A DNA stretch of 64,000 nt from Mycolicibacterium frederiksbergense. GTDB lineage: Bacteria; Actinomycetota; Actinomycetes; Mycobacteriales; Mycobacteriaceae. The notes below the pieces were generated by a model. The model saw only the letters and a program-made list of their open reading frames with translations, was not told the origin of the DNA and did no database searches. Shown here piece by piece: positions 1-7,498 of this stretch. The first letter of the stretch is position 1, and each line of letters opens with the position of its first letter. The translations under genes were made by a program, and so were the position numbers. The stretch is from the NCBI RefSeq assembly GCF_012223425.1, contig NZ_CP038799.1:2356001-2420000 (forward strand), read 5' to 3'.

Positions 1-438
1 CAGCTGGGCGAGCACCCGGTCGCGGACGTCACGCAGGTCCGTCACCCGTTCGGCCATCAGGTCGCCGGCCTTCGACAGCGCATCAGAGATCTTGGCGATG
101 GACCCTCCCACCGCATGATGAGCCGGGCTGCCTGCCTTGATCCGCTTTTCCGCGTCCAGGAGCCAGGCCCGGTCCTGGGCCAGCGCGGCGGTGGTGGCCA
201 GCACCTCCGACGCCACCCCGGTCGCGTGTGCCGCCCGATCGCGCAGCCGCTCGGCGACCGCCGCCGCCGCGGCTTTGAGCCGGTCCACCTCGCCCGGCCG
301 GTCCGCCTCGGGCACATCGGCGGCGGACACCGGGGCAGTCGGTCGCGCTCCCGGCCGGATCACCGGGGCGTAGGCAACCCCGGCCACCACCGGAACGCCG
401 GTCAGAACCTGTGTCTCAGTCACGGATGAAGTGCTCAT
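1..438 (-). CDS. ptsI: PTS Enzyme I, N-terminal part (cut by window edge)
   Basis: Cytoplasmic Enzyme I takes phosphate from phosphoenolpyruvate and hands it to HPr, the first step of sugar uptake by the phosphotransferase system. Only the first 146 codons are in the window; the rest, including the phosphorylated histidine and the PEP-binding domain, lies beyond the left edge. The visible part opens with a short polar lead (MSTSSVTETQ), then VLTGVPVVAGVAYAPV, the usual first strand of Enzyme I, then an Ala/Arg/Asp-rich stretch that fits the HPr-binding helices. It is divergent from the fructose operon, whose HPr (4316-4573) would be its partner. The ATG at 438 is chosen because a good promoter places the transcript start right on it. 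Confidence 0.87.
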   Translation of the reverse strand, partial: MSTSSVTETQVLTGVPVVAGVAYAPVIRPGARPTAPVSAADVPEADRPGEVDRLKAAAAAVAERLRDRAAHATGVASEVLATTAALAQDRAWLLDAEKRIKAGSPAHHAVGGSIAKISDALSKAGDLMAERVTDLRDVRDRVLAQL

Positions 439-445
439 GTGATTC

Positions 446-473
446 AGATTACAAGAAAGTATTGACAAGTCAA
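446..473 (-). promoter_or_regulatory. Promoter of ptsI with overlapping palindrome
   Basis: On the minus strand TTGACT (473-468) and TAATCT (451-446) are separated by 16 bp, a good SigA-type promoter. Only seven bases separate the -10 box from the ptsI ATG, so the message is probably leaderless. The palindrome TTGACTTGTCAA (473-462) covers the -35 box and is a plausible operator for the DeoR-type regulator coded on the other side. A second small inverted repeat, TCAACATTTGA (500-510), lies nearer fruR. Operator function is inferred. Confidence 0.5.
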
Positions 474-538
474 CAGATTCAAGCGTAAAACCACATATAT
501 CAACATTTGAGCCGGTCGGCTCGCCCGAACGGAGACGG

Positions 539-1318
539 ATGTACGCCGAGGAACGCCAGAACGCCATCGCCACCCTGGTGATGCAGCAGGGGCGCGCCTC
601 GGTCACCGAACTGGCCCAGACCTACGACGTCACCACCGAAACGGTGCGCCGCGACCTCGCCGTGCTGCACAAGGCCGGCCTGCTGCGCCGGGTCCACGGC
701 GGCGCCGTCCCGGCGCGGGCACTGCACCTGGTCGAACAGGATGTCGGCGAGCGGGACGCGACCCGGGCCGCCCACAAGGACGCCATCGCCGCGGCCGCCA
801 CCGACGTGTTCCCCGCCGGTGGCGCCAGCGTGCTGCTGGACGCCGGCACCACCACCAGCCGGGTCGCCGCGCTCATCCCGACCGACCGCGAGCTCGTGGT
901 GGTGACCAACTCGGTACCGGTCGCCGCCCGGCTGTCCGCGGTGCCATCGGTATCGCTGCAGTTGCTCGGCGGGCGGGTCCGCGGACTCACCCAGGCCACC
1001 GTCGGCGAGCAGGCCCTGCAGACCCTCGAGCAGCTCCGGGTCGACATCGCCTTCATCGGCACCAACGGGATCACCGCCCGGCACGGCCTGTCCACACCGG
1101 ACAGCGAGGAGGCAGCCATCAAGCGCGCCATGGTCAAGTGTGCGAATTACGTCGTCGTTGTCGCCGATTCCTCGAAGATCGGCCGGGAGGAACTCCACAG
1201 CTTTGCGCCGATCTCCACCGTCGACGCACTCATCACCGATACCGAGATCGCCGACACCGCCCGCGAGGAACTCATCGGCCTCGGAATCGAAGTCACCTGT
1301 GCAGGAGCATCCGCATGA
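539..1318 (+). CDS. fruR: DeoR-family transcriptional regulator of the fructose operon
   Basis: A 259-residue DeoR-type repressor. Residues about 5-58 form the winged helix-turn-helix, with VTTETVRRDL as recognition helix and the family signature ending LLRRVHGGAV. Residues about 75-235 form the sugar-phosphate-sensing domain, with the DAGTTT phosphate-loop motif near residue 100 and the FIGTNGI and VVADSSKIG blocks typical of DeoR proteins. Gene order (fruR-fruK-fruA-ptsH, ATGA overlap with fruK) suggests it represses this operon and perhaps ptsI, and is released by fructose 1-phosphate or fructose 1,6-bisphosphate. The effector is inferred from the family, not seen. The start is the ATG at 539, just after GGAGACGG. 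Confidence 0.88.
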   Translation: MYAEERQNAIATLVMQQGRASVTELAQTYDVTTETVRRDLAVLHKAGLLRRVHGGAVPARALHLVEQDVGERDATRAAHKDAIAAAATDVFPAGGASVLLDAGTTTSRVAALIPTDRELVVVTNSVPVAARLSAVPSVSLQLLGGRVRGLTQATVGEQALQTLEQLRVDIAFIGTNGITARHGLSTPDSEEAAIKRAMVKCANYVVVVADSSKIGREELHSFAPISTVDALITDTEIADTAREELIGLGIEVTCAGASA

Positions 1319-2292
1319 TCGTCACCGTCACACCCAACCCCAGCATCGACCGCACCGTCACGCTGCCCGGCGCCCTGACCCGCGGTGCGGTACACCGGAT
1401 CAGTTCAGTCACCGACGAACCCGGCGGCAAGGGCGTCAACGTTGCGCGCGCACTCGGCCTGGCAGGTCTGGATGCGTTGGCCGTGCTGCCCTCGGCCGAC
1501 GCCGACCCGATGCTCACCGCGCTGCGGGCCGCCGGGGTCCCCTACGCCACGGTGCCCATCCGCGGAACGATCCGCACCAACGTGGCCATCACCGAAAATG
1601 ACGGCACCACAACCAAACTCAATGAGCCCGGCGCGACGCTGGACGCCGACGCCCTGGAAGCCCTGACCCGCACCGTGGTGGAAGCCGGGCACCGGGCGGA
1701 ATGGATCGTGATGTCCGGGTCGCTGCCACCGGGCGTACCGGTGAGCTGGTATGCCGATGTGGTCGCCCAGCTGTCCGACAAGGACTGCCTCGTCGCGGTG
1801 GACACCTCGGACGCACCGCTGTCCGCGTTGGCCGCGTCCTTCGGCCGCGCGGCCCCCGATCTCATCAAACCCAACGCCGAGGAACTCGCCGGACTGACCG
1901 GCACCTCCGCCCAGGAGCTCGAAGATGCTGCCGCCGCAGGTGATCCGATGCCGGTGATCGCCGCGGCCCGCCGACTGGTCGACCGCGGTGCCCGCACCAT
2001 CCTGGTCACCCTCGGCGCGGCCGGCGCGGTGCTCGTCGACCCGTCCGGCGCCTGGTTGGCCGGCTCCCCGCCGATCACCCCGCGCAGCACGGTCGGGGCC
2101 GGTGATTCCGCACTTGCCGGCTACGTACGGGCGGCGCTGTCCGGGGCGGACGCCCCCGACCGGCTGCGGATGGCTGTTGCCTATGGCAGCGCCGCCGCCT
2201 CCCTGCCCGGGTCCGCGCTGCCCGGGCCGGACCTCATCAATCTGAAAGCCGTACCAGTGAAGGCCATTTCACTGTCCCGTTCCGAGTCCTGA
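1315..2292 (+). CDS. fruK: 1-phosphofructokinase
   Basis: Phosphorylates the fructose 1-phosphate made by FruA to fructose 1,6-bisphosphate, feeding glycolysis. It is a 325-residue PfkB/ribokinase-family kinase: GGKGVNVARAL at residues 37-47 is PfkB signature 1, and VGAGDS at about 260-265 carries the anion hole and the catalytic base Asp264. The opening MIVTVTPNPSIDRT is typical of FruK. The start codon overlaps the fruR stop (ATGA), and the FruA gene follows after 17 nt, so the genes are very probably co-transcribed and translationally coupled. A tagatose-6-phosphate kinase reading is possible from sequence alone but unlikely in this operon. Confidence 0.92.
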   Translation: MIVTVTPNPSIDRTVTLPGALTRGAVHRISSVTDEPGGKGVNVARALGLAGLDALAVLPSADADPMLTALRAAGVPYATVPIRGTIRTNVAITENDGTTTKLNEPGATLDADALEALTRTVVEAGHRAEWIVMSGSLPPGVPVSWYADVVAQLSDKDCLVAVDTSDAPLSALAASFGRAAPDLIKPNAEELAGLTGTSAQELEDAAAAGDPMPVIAAARRLVDRGARTILVTLGAAGAVLVDPSGAWLAGSPPITPRSTVGAGDSALAGYVRAALSGADAPDRLRMAVAYGSAAASLPGSALPGPDLINLKAVPVKAISLSRSES

Positions 2293-2309
2293 CAACAGAA
2301 GGTCAATCC

Positions 2310-4277
2310 ATGTCCAGTTCACCCTCGGTGATCACCACCGACCTGGTCCTGCTCGACGCCGACGCCGGCGCCGACAAGCAGGCCGTCATCTCCCGCATCG
2401 CCGGGCTACTGGTCGGCGCGGGCCGCACCACCGATGCCGACGGGCTGATCGCCGCCGCCATGGCCCGCGAGGCCCAGTCCGCGACCGGCCTGCCCGGCGG
2501 GATCGCCATCCCGCACTGCCGGTCACCGTATGTCGACACCCCGACCATCGGTTTCGCCCGGCTGTCCCCCAAAGTCGACTTCGGCGCCCCCGACGGTCCG
2601 GCCGATCTGGTGTTCCTCATCGCCGCACCGGATTCCGGCGGCGCCGAACACATGAAGTTGCTCTCCAGCCTGGCCCGCGCACTGGTGCGCAAGGACTTCG
2701 TCGAGTCGCTGCGGTCCGCAGGCACGGCCGGTGAACTGGTCGCCCTGGTCGAGGGCGTGGTGAACCCGGCCCCTGCTCCCGCCGCCGCCGCGCCGGCCGC
2801 CGCCGCAGCACCTGCCGCCAAGAAGAAGATCGTGGCGATCACCGCCTGCCCCACCGGAATCGCGCACACCTACATGGCGGCCGACGCCCTGAAACTGGCC
2901 GCCGAACGCGCCGACGTCGAGTTCGTGGTGGAGACCCAGGGCTCCTCGGGCAGCACCCCGCTGCCCGGTTCGACCATCGCCGCCGCCGACGCCGTCATCT
3001 TCGCCACCGATGTGGGTGTCAAGGATCGCGGCCGGTTCGCGGGCAAGCCGGTGATCGCCTCCGGCGTGAAACGCGCCATCAATGAACCCGACACCATGAT
3101 CGCCGAAGCCGTTGCCGCCGCGGATAACCCGAGAGCCGCCCGGGTGGAGGGCACCGCCTCCGCCGACGCGGGCACCGAGGGTTCCTCCAACGTCGGCTGG
3201 GGCACCCGGACCCGGCAGATCCTGCTCACCGGCGTGAGCTACATGATCCCGTTCGTCGCGGCCGGTGGCCTGCTGATCGCGCTGGGCTTCCTGTTCGGCG
3301 GCTACGAGATCGCCGACAACGGCCAGGACATCGCGCTCAACAACTCGCTGACCAATCTGCCCGACGGCGGCATGATGCAGTACCTCGGTGCCATTCTGTT
3401 CACCCTCGGCGGGCTGGCCTTCAGCTTCCTGGTGCCGGCGCTGGCCGGCTACATATCCTTCGCCATCGCCGACCGGCCCGGTATCGCGCCGGGCTTCACC
3501 GCGGGTGCGCTCGCGGTGTTCGTCGGCGGCGGCTTCATCGGCGGCATCGTCGGCGGTGTGATCGCCGGCTTCACCGCACTGTGGATCAGCAACCTCAAAG
3601 TCCCGCAATGGCTACGCGGCCTCATGCCGGTGGTCATCATCCCGCTCATCGCGTCACTGTCGGTGGGTCTGATCATGTTCTTCCTGATCGGCCGCCCGCT
3701 CGCCTGGGTCAACACCAGCCTCACCGATTGGCTCAACGGGTTGACCGGCACCTCGGCGGTGTTCCTCGGCGTCATTCTCGGCCTGATGATGTGCTTCGAC
3801 CTCGGCGGTCCGGTCAACAAGGCCGCCTACGCCTTCGCCACCGCCGGCCTTGCCGCGGCCACCACCGCATCCTTCGAGATCATGGCGACCGTGATGGCGG
3901 CCGGCATGGTCCCGCCGCTGGCCATGGCGCTCGCAACGACGATCCGCCCCGGCCTGTTCAGCGAACCCGAGAAGGAAAACGGGCGCGCGGCTTGGCTTCT
4001 CGGCGCCTCGTTCATCTCCGAGGGCGCCATCCCGTTCGCCGCGGCCGACCCGCTGCGCGTCATCCCGTCGATGATGTTCGGCGGGGCCATCACCGGCGCG
4101 CTGTGCATGGCGTTCGGGGTGACGCTGCGGGCCCCGCACGGCGGCATCTTCGTCTTCTTCGCGATCGGCAACCTGGCGATGTTCCTCGTCGCGCTCGTGG
4201 CCGGCACCGTCGTCTCCGCGCTGGCGGTCGTCGCGGCCAAGCAGTTCATCAAGCCCCGCCAAGCTGTGTCCGTCTGA
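2310..4277 (+). CDS. fruA: PTS fructose transporter, EIIABC fused
   Basis: Membrane permease that takes up fructose and releases it inside as fructose 1-phosphate. All three functions are in one 655-residue chain. EIIA covers about 1-150, with the phosphorylated His69 in IAIPHC. An Ala/Pro linker spans about 152-170. EIIB covers about 171-275, with the phosphocysteine Cys180 in AITACPTGIAHTYMAA. EIIC, about 300-640, has many hydrophobic helices and ends in a cytoplasmic Lys/Arg tail. The A-B-C order and length match the mycobacterial/actinobacterial fructose enzyme. It sits between fruK and ptsH, with gaps of 17 and 38 nt. Confidence 0.93.
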   Translation: MSSSPSVITTDLVLLDADAGADKQAVISRIAGLLVGAGRTTDADGLIAAAMAREAQSATGLPGGIAIPHCRSPYVDTPTIGFARLSPKVDFGAPDGPADLVFLIAAPDSGGAEHMKLLSSLARALVRKDFVESLRSAGTAGELVALVEGVVNPAPAPAAAAPAAAAAPAAKKKIVAITACPTGIAHTYMAADALKLAAERADVEFVVETQGSSGSTPLPGSTIAAADAVIFATDVGVKDRGRFAGKPVIASGVKRAINEPDTMIAEAVAAADNPRAARVEGTASADAGTEGSSNVGWGTRTRQILLTGVSYMIPFVAAGGLLIALGFLFGGYEIADNGQDIALNNSLTNLPDGGMMQYLGAILFTLGGLAFSFLVPALAGYISFAIADRPGIAPGFTAGALAVFVGGGFIGGIVGGVIAGFTALWISNLKVPQWLRGLMPVVIIPLIASLSVGLIMFFLIGRPLAWVNTSLTDWLNGLTGTSAVFLGVILGLMMCFDLGGPVNKAAYAFATAGLAAATTASFEIMATVMAAGMVPPLAMALATTIRPGLFSEPEKENGRAAWLLGASFISEGAIPFAAADPLRVIPSMMFGGAITGALCMAFGVTLRAPHGGIFVFFAIGNLAMFLVALVAGTVVSALAVVAAKQFIKPRQAVSV

Positions 4278-4315
4278 CATTCTCGACCACAACCCCAACA
4301 CACAAGGAGAAACAC

Positions 4316-4573
4316 ATGCCCGAGAAGACCGTCACCGTCGGATCGTCCATCGGCCTGCACGCCCGGCCTGCCGCGATCATCGCCGAAGCCGTCGTCAACG
4401 CCGGTGTCGAGGTGACCCTCGCCGTCGACGGTGGCGAACCCGTGGACGCCGGCTCAGCACTGATGATCATGACGCTGGGCGCCGGAAACGGCGCGCAGGT
4501 GACGGTGGCATCCGAGGATGCCGCGGCGCTGGCCACCATCGCCGACCTGGTGACCAAGGACCTCGACGCCTGA
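4316..4573 (+). CDS. ptsH: Phosphocarrier protein HPr
   Basis: Small cytoplasmic carrier (85 residues) that shuttles phosphate from Enzyme I to the EIIA domain of FruA. The active-site block GLHARPA holds the phosphohistidine His15. Ser47 in the DAGSALM block lies where Firmicute HPr carries its regulatory serine; whether it is phosphorylated here is unknown. A good Shine-Dalgarno (AAGGAGA) precedes the ATG at 4316. It is the last gene of the fructose operon. With ptsI on the opposite strand, the locus holds a complete PTS chain. Confidence 0.95.
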   Translation: MPEKTVTVGSSIGLHARPAAIIAEAVVNAGVEVTLAVDGGEPVDAGSALMIMTLGAGNGAQVTVASEDAAALATIADLVTKDLDA

Positions 4574-4668
4574 TCCAGAAAGCGGAACGAGGCCCATCTG
4601 CACCCCCGTAAAATGACTCTGGCAAAGCTGGATGGGAAGTCCACACCTAGGCTGTCGTGACAGGATGC

Positions 4669-4721
4669 GCCGCCGGTAGGCGGCCTCCACTTTGCTGCGG
4701 GTTGTGCCGGCACAACCCGCA
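4669..4721. terminator. Paired hairpins between ptsH and mycP1
   Basis: The 178-bp gap between ptsH and mycP1 holds a GCCGCC/GGCGGC hairpin at about 4669 and, at 4696-4721, a perfect 26-bp palindrome with arms TGCGGGTTGTGCC and GGCACAACCCGCA. There is no T-run, so this is either a mycobacterial-type terminator for the fructose operon or a regulatory site in the 5' region of the mycP1 unit. Which of the two cannot be told from sequence. Confidence 0.45.
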
Positions 4722-4751
4722 TCCGGGGACTGCAAGGGGGAGTGAACAACC

Positions 4752-6098
4752 GTGCGACGCATCGGTGCGCTGCTGGCCGCTTTGGCACTCGTCCTGCTGA
4801 CGGCACCGCCGGCCGTCGCGATCGAACCGCCCGTCATCGATCCGGCCGCCGTCCCGCCCGACGAAACAGGTCCTGACCAGCCGACCGAGCAGCGCCGCCA
4901 ATGCTCGGCGCCGATCAGCTTCCCGGATTCGAATTTCATCGACAAACCGTGGGCCAACGAGTACCTGCGCCTTGCCGATGCGCAGAAATTCGCCACCGGG
5001 GCCGGGGTGACCGTCGCGGTCATCGACACCGGGGTCAACGGCTCTGCCCGGGTCCCGGCCGAACCCGGCGGCGATTTCGTGGACAAGGCCGGCAACGGAA
5101 TGTCCGACTGCGACGCCCACGGGACGCTGACCGCGGCAATCATCGCCGGGCGGCCTGCTCCCACCGACGGATTCGTCGGCGTGGCCCCGGAGGCGCGGAT
5201 CCTGTCGTTGCGCCAAACCTCGGACAACTTTCAGCCCGTCGGCTCACGCAGCGACCCCAATGATCCGAATACCACCCAGACCGCCGGCTCGTTGCGCAGC
5301 CTGGCCCGCTCGATCGTGCATGCCGCCAACCTGGGGGCACAGGTCATCAACATCAGCGAGGCCGCCTGCTACAAGGCGACGCGGCCGATCGACGAGGCCA
5401 CCGTCGGCGCGGCGATCAACTTCGCCGTCAACATCAAGGGCGCGATCGTGGTGGTGGCCGCGGGCAACACCGGCCAGGACTGCACCCAGAACCCGCCGCC
5501 CGAGGCCGACGTGCCCAACGATCCGCGCGGCTGGAAACAGGTGCAGACGATCGTGTCCCCCGCCTGGTACTCGCCGCTGGTGCTCACCGTCGGCGGCATC
5601 GGGCAGACCGGTCAGCCCAGCACCTTCTCGATGTCGGGGCCCTGGGTCGACGCGGCCGCGCCTGCCGAGAACATCACCGCGCTCGGCTACGACGGCAACC
5701 CGGTGAACGCCCTCAACGGTGCCGAGGGACCCATCCCGATTGCCGGTACATCCTTTGCCGCGGCCTACGTTTCGGGTCTGGCCGCACTGCTCAAGCAGCG
5801 GTTCCCCAACCTGACGGCCGCACAGATCATGAACCGCATCACCGCCACCGCCCGCCACCCCGGTGGCGGTGTCGACAACTATGTCGGCGCCGGGGTCATC
5901 GATCCGGTGGCCGCACTGACCTGGGATGTACCGCCCGGCCCGAAGGCGGCTCCGTACCGCGTCAAGCAGCTGCCGCCGCCGGTGGTCATCGAGCCGCCCG
6001 ACCGCGGCCCGATCACCATCGTGGTGCTGACCGGCGCCGGGCTGGCGCTGGTACTGGGGATCGCGGCGCTGGCCCGACGGGCCATGAGGCGCCGATGA
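4752..6098 (+). CDS. mycP1: ESX-1 mycosin (subtilisin-like serine protease)
   Basis: Membrane-anchored protease of the type VII secretion system, needed for secretion and, in M. tuberculosis, for cleaving EspB. The 448-residue chain has a signal peptide (about 1-23) and an acidic/Pro-rich lead. The subtilase domain carries Asp92 (IDTG), His123 (DAHGT), oxyanion Asn239 (AAGN) and Ser334 (GTSFAAA). A Pro-rich linker and a C-terminal transmembrane helix (about 423-442) end in ARRAMRRR. The start is GTG, in the first gene of the rightward ESX-1 unit; its stop overlaps the eccE1 start. It is assigned to ESX-1 from its neighbours and from synteny with Rv3883c. Confidence 0.95.
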   Translation: MRRIGALLAALALVLLTAPPAVAIEPPVIDPAAVPPDETGPDQPTEQRRQCSAPISFPDSNFIDKPWANEYLRLADAQKFATGAGVTVAVIDTGVNGSARVPAEPGGDFVDKAGNGMSDCDAHGTLTAAIIAGRPAPTDGFVGVAPEARILSLRQTSDNFQPVGSRSDPNDPNTTQTAGSLRSLARSIVHAANLGAQVINISEAACYKATRPIDEATVGAAINFAVNIKGAIVVVAAGNTGQDCTQNPPPEADVPNDPRGWKQVQTIVSPAWYSPLVLTVGGIGQTGQPSTFSMSGPWVDAAAPAENITALGYDGNPVNALNGAEGPIPIAGTSFAAAYVSGLAALLKQRFPNLTAAQIMNRITATARHPGGGVDNYVGAGVIDPVAALTWDVPPGPKAAPYRVKQLPPPVVIEPPDRGPITIVVLTGAGLALVLGIAALARRAMRRR

Positions 6099-7498
6099 AG
6101 GAGTTCCTCGGCCAGTTCGGGTTCCGGTTCACCACCGGGCACCTGCTGTGGGCGGCGGTCCTCATTCCGGCCGGTATCGCGGTATTCACTGCGCTGGACC
6201 TGTTGTGGCTCGGCATCACACTGGCCGTGCTGCTCACGATCTGCGTCACGCTGACCGTGCGTGGCCGCCGCATCACGGGCTGGATCGCGGCCCTGTTCTC
6301 CTGGCGCCGCAGGCTCACCACACCGCCCGCCGCGCCCTCGGCACCCGCCGTCGGGGCCACCGTGTTGCCGGGCGACCATGTCGCAGTGCGCTGGCAGGGC
6401 GATTTCCTGGTCGCGATCATCGAACTCATCCCGCGGCCCTTCACCCCGACCGTCCTCGTGGACGGCGAGGCCTTCACCGATGACGTGATCGACACCCGCG
6501 TCGTGGAACAGCTGATCATGGCGCACTGCCCCGAGCTCGAGGCCGACGTGGTGGCGGCCGGATACCGGGTCGGAAAGTCGGCACCGGCCGGTCTGGTCGC
6601 CCTCTACGAACAGGTGGTGGGCCCCTACCCGGCGCCGGCGAACCGGCGCACCTGGATCGTGCTGCGTGCCGATCCCGAGGTGACGCGGCGGCCCGCACAG
6701 CGCCGTGACACCGGGGTGTCGGGGCTGGCCCGCTATCTGGTCGCCTCGGCCACCCGTATCGCGGATCAGTTGGCCAGCAACGGAATCGACGCGCGCTGCA
6801 GCCGCAGCTTCGATGATTTCGACCATGCCACCGAGATCAGCTTCGAACGAGAATCCTGGTCGTCGATCAAGGGGCGCAGCACGTTCACCGCCGCCTACGT
6901 CGCCCCGGGCGGTCCCGACATGTGGTGGTCGGCGCGCGCCGACCACACCATCACCCGGGTGCGCATCCGCCCCGGCGCGGCGCCGACCACGACGGTGCTT
7001 CTCACCACGCTCGCCAATCCCTCGACACCGCGCGGATTCTCGTGCCTGTTCGGCGGTCAGCGAGCAGCCCTGCTCGGCGAGAGCCCGGTCACCGACCGGC
7101 ACTACGAACTGCCCATCGGGTCGGCCGGAGTGCTCATCGGTGAGACTGCGGACCGCTACCCGGTCTACATGCCGTTCGATGATGTCGACGTGAGCGTCAA
7201 CCTCGGCGATGCCCGGCTGTTCACCCAGTTCGTGATCCGCTCGGCGGCCGCCGGCGGGATGGTGACACTGGGCCCGCAGTTCCGTGAGTTCGCCGGGTTC
7301 GTCAACGGCCGGATCGGACCGGTCGCCAAGGTGTCCTGGCCGAATTCCACCACCTACCTCGGTCCGCACCCGGGTGTCGGCCGAGTTGTGCTGCGCAGCA
7401 ACTTCATCGAGACCCCGCGGCACAGTCAGTTGCCCATCCGGCTGATCAATCCGCGCGAGGAGAGCCGCTACCAGATGGCGCTGGAGGGGGCGTCATGA
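6095..7498 (+). CDS. eccE1: ESX-1 membrane component EccE
   Basis: Peripheral subunit of the inner-membrane ESX complex (EccB-C-D-E plus mycosin). It is 467 residues long with two closely spaced transmembrane helices near the N-terminus (about 17-56), then a basic loop and a mainly cytoplasmic domain with no catalytic motif that I recognise. The length matches Rv3882c. It overlaps mycP1 upstream and espB downstream by 4 nt each (ATGA-type), so translation is probably coupled. The family call rests on position, topology and overall resemblance. Confidence 0.92.
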   Translation: MKEFLGQFGFRFTTGHLLWAAVLIPAGIAVFTALDLLWLGITLAVLLTICVTLTVRGRRITGWIAALFSWRRRLTTPPAAPSAPAVGATVLPGDHVAVRWQGDFLVAIIELIPRPFTPTVLVDGEAFTDDVIDTRVVEQLIMAHCPELEADVVAAGYRVGKSAPAGLVALYEQVVGPYPAPANRRTWIVLRADPEVTRRPAQRRDTGVSGLARYLVASATRIADQLASNGIDARCSRSFDDFDHATEISFERESWSSIKGRSTFTAAYVAPGGPDMWWSARADHTITRVRIRPGAAPTTTVLLTTLANPSTPRGFSCLFGGQRAALLGESPVTDRHYELPIGSAGVLIGETADRYPVYMPFDDVDVSVNLGDARLFTQFVIRSAAAGGMVTLGPQFREFAGFVNGRIGPVAKVSWPNSTTYLGPHPGVGRVVLRSNFIETPRHSQLPIRLINPREESRYQMALEGAS

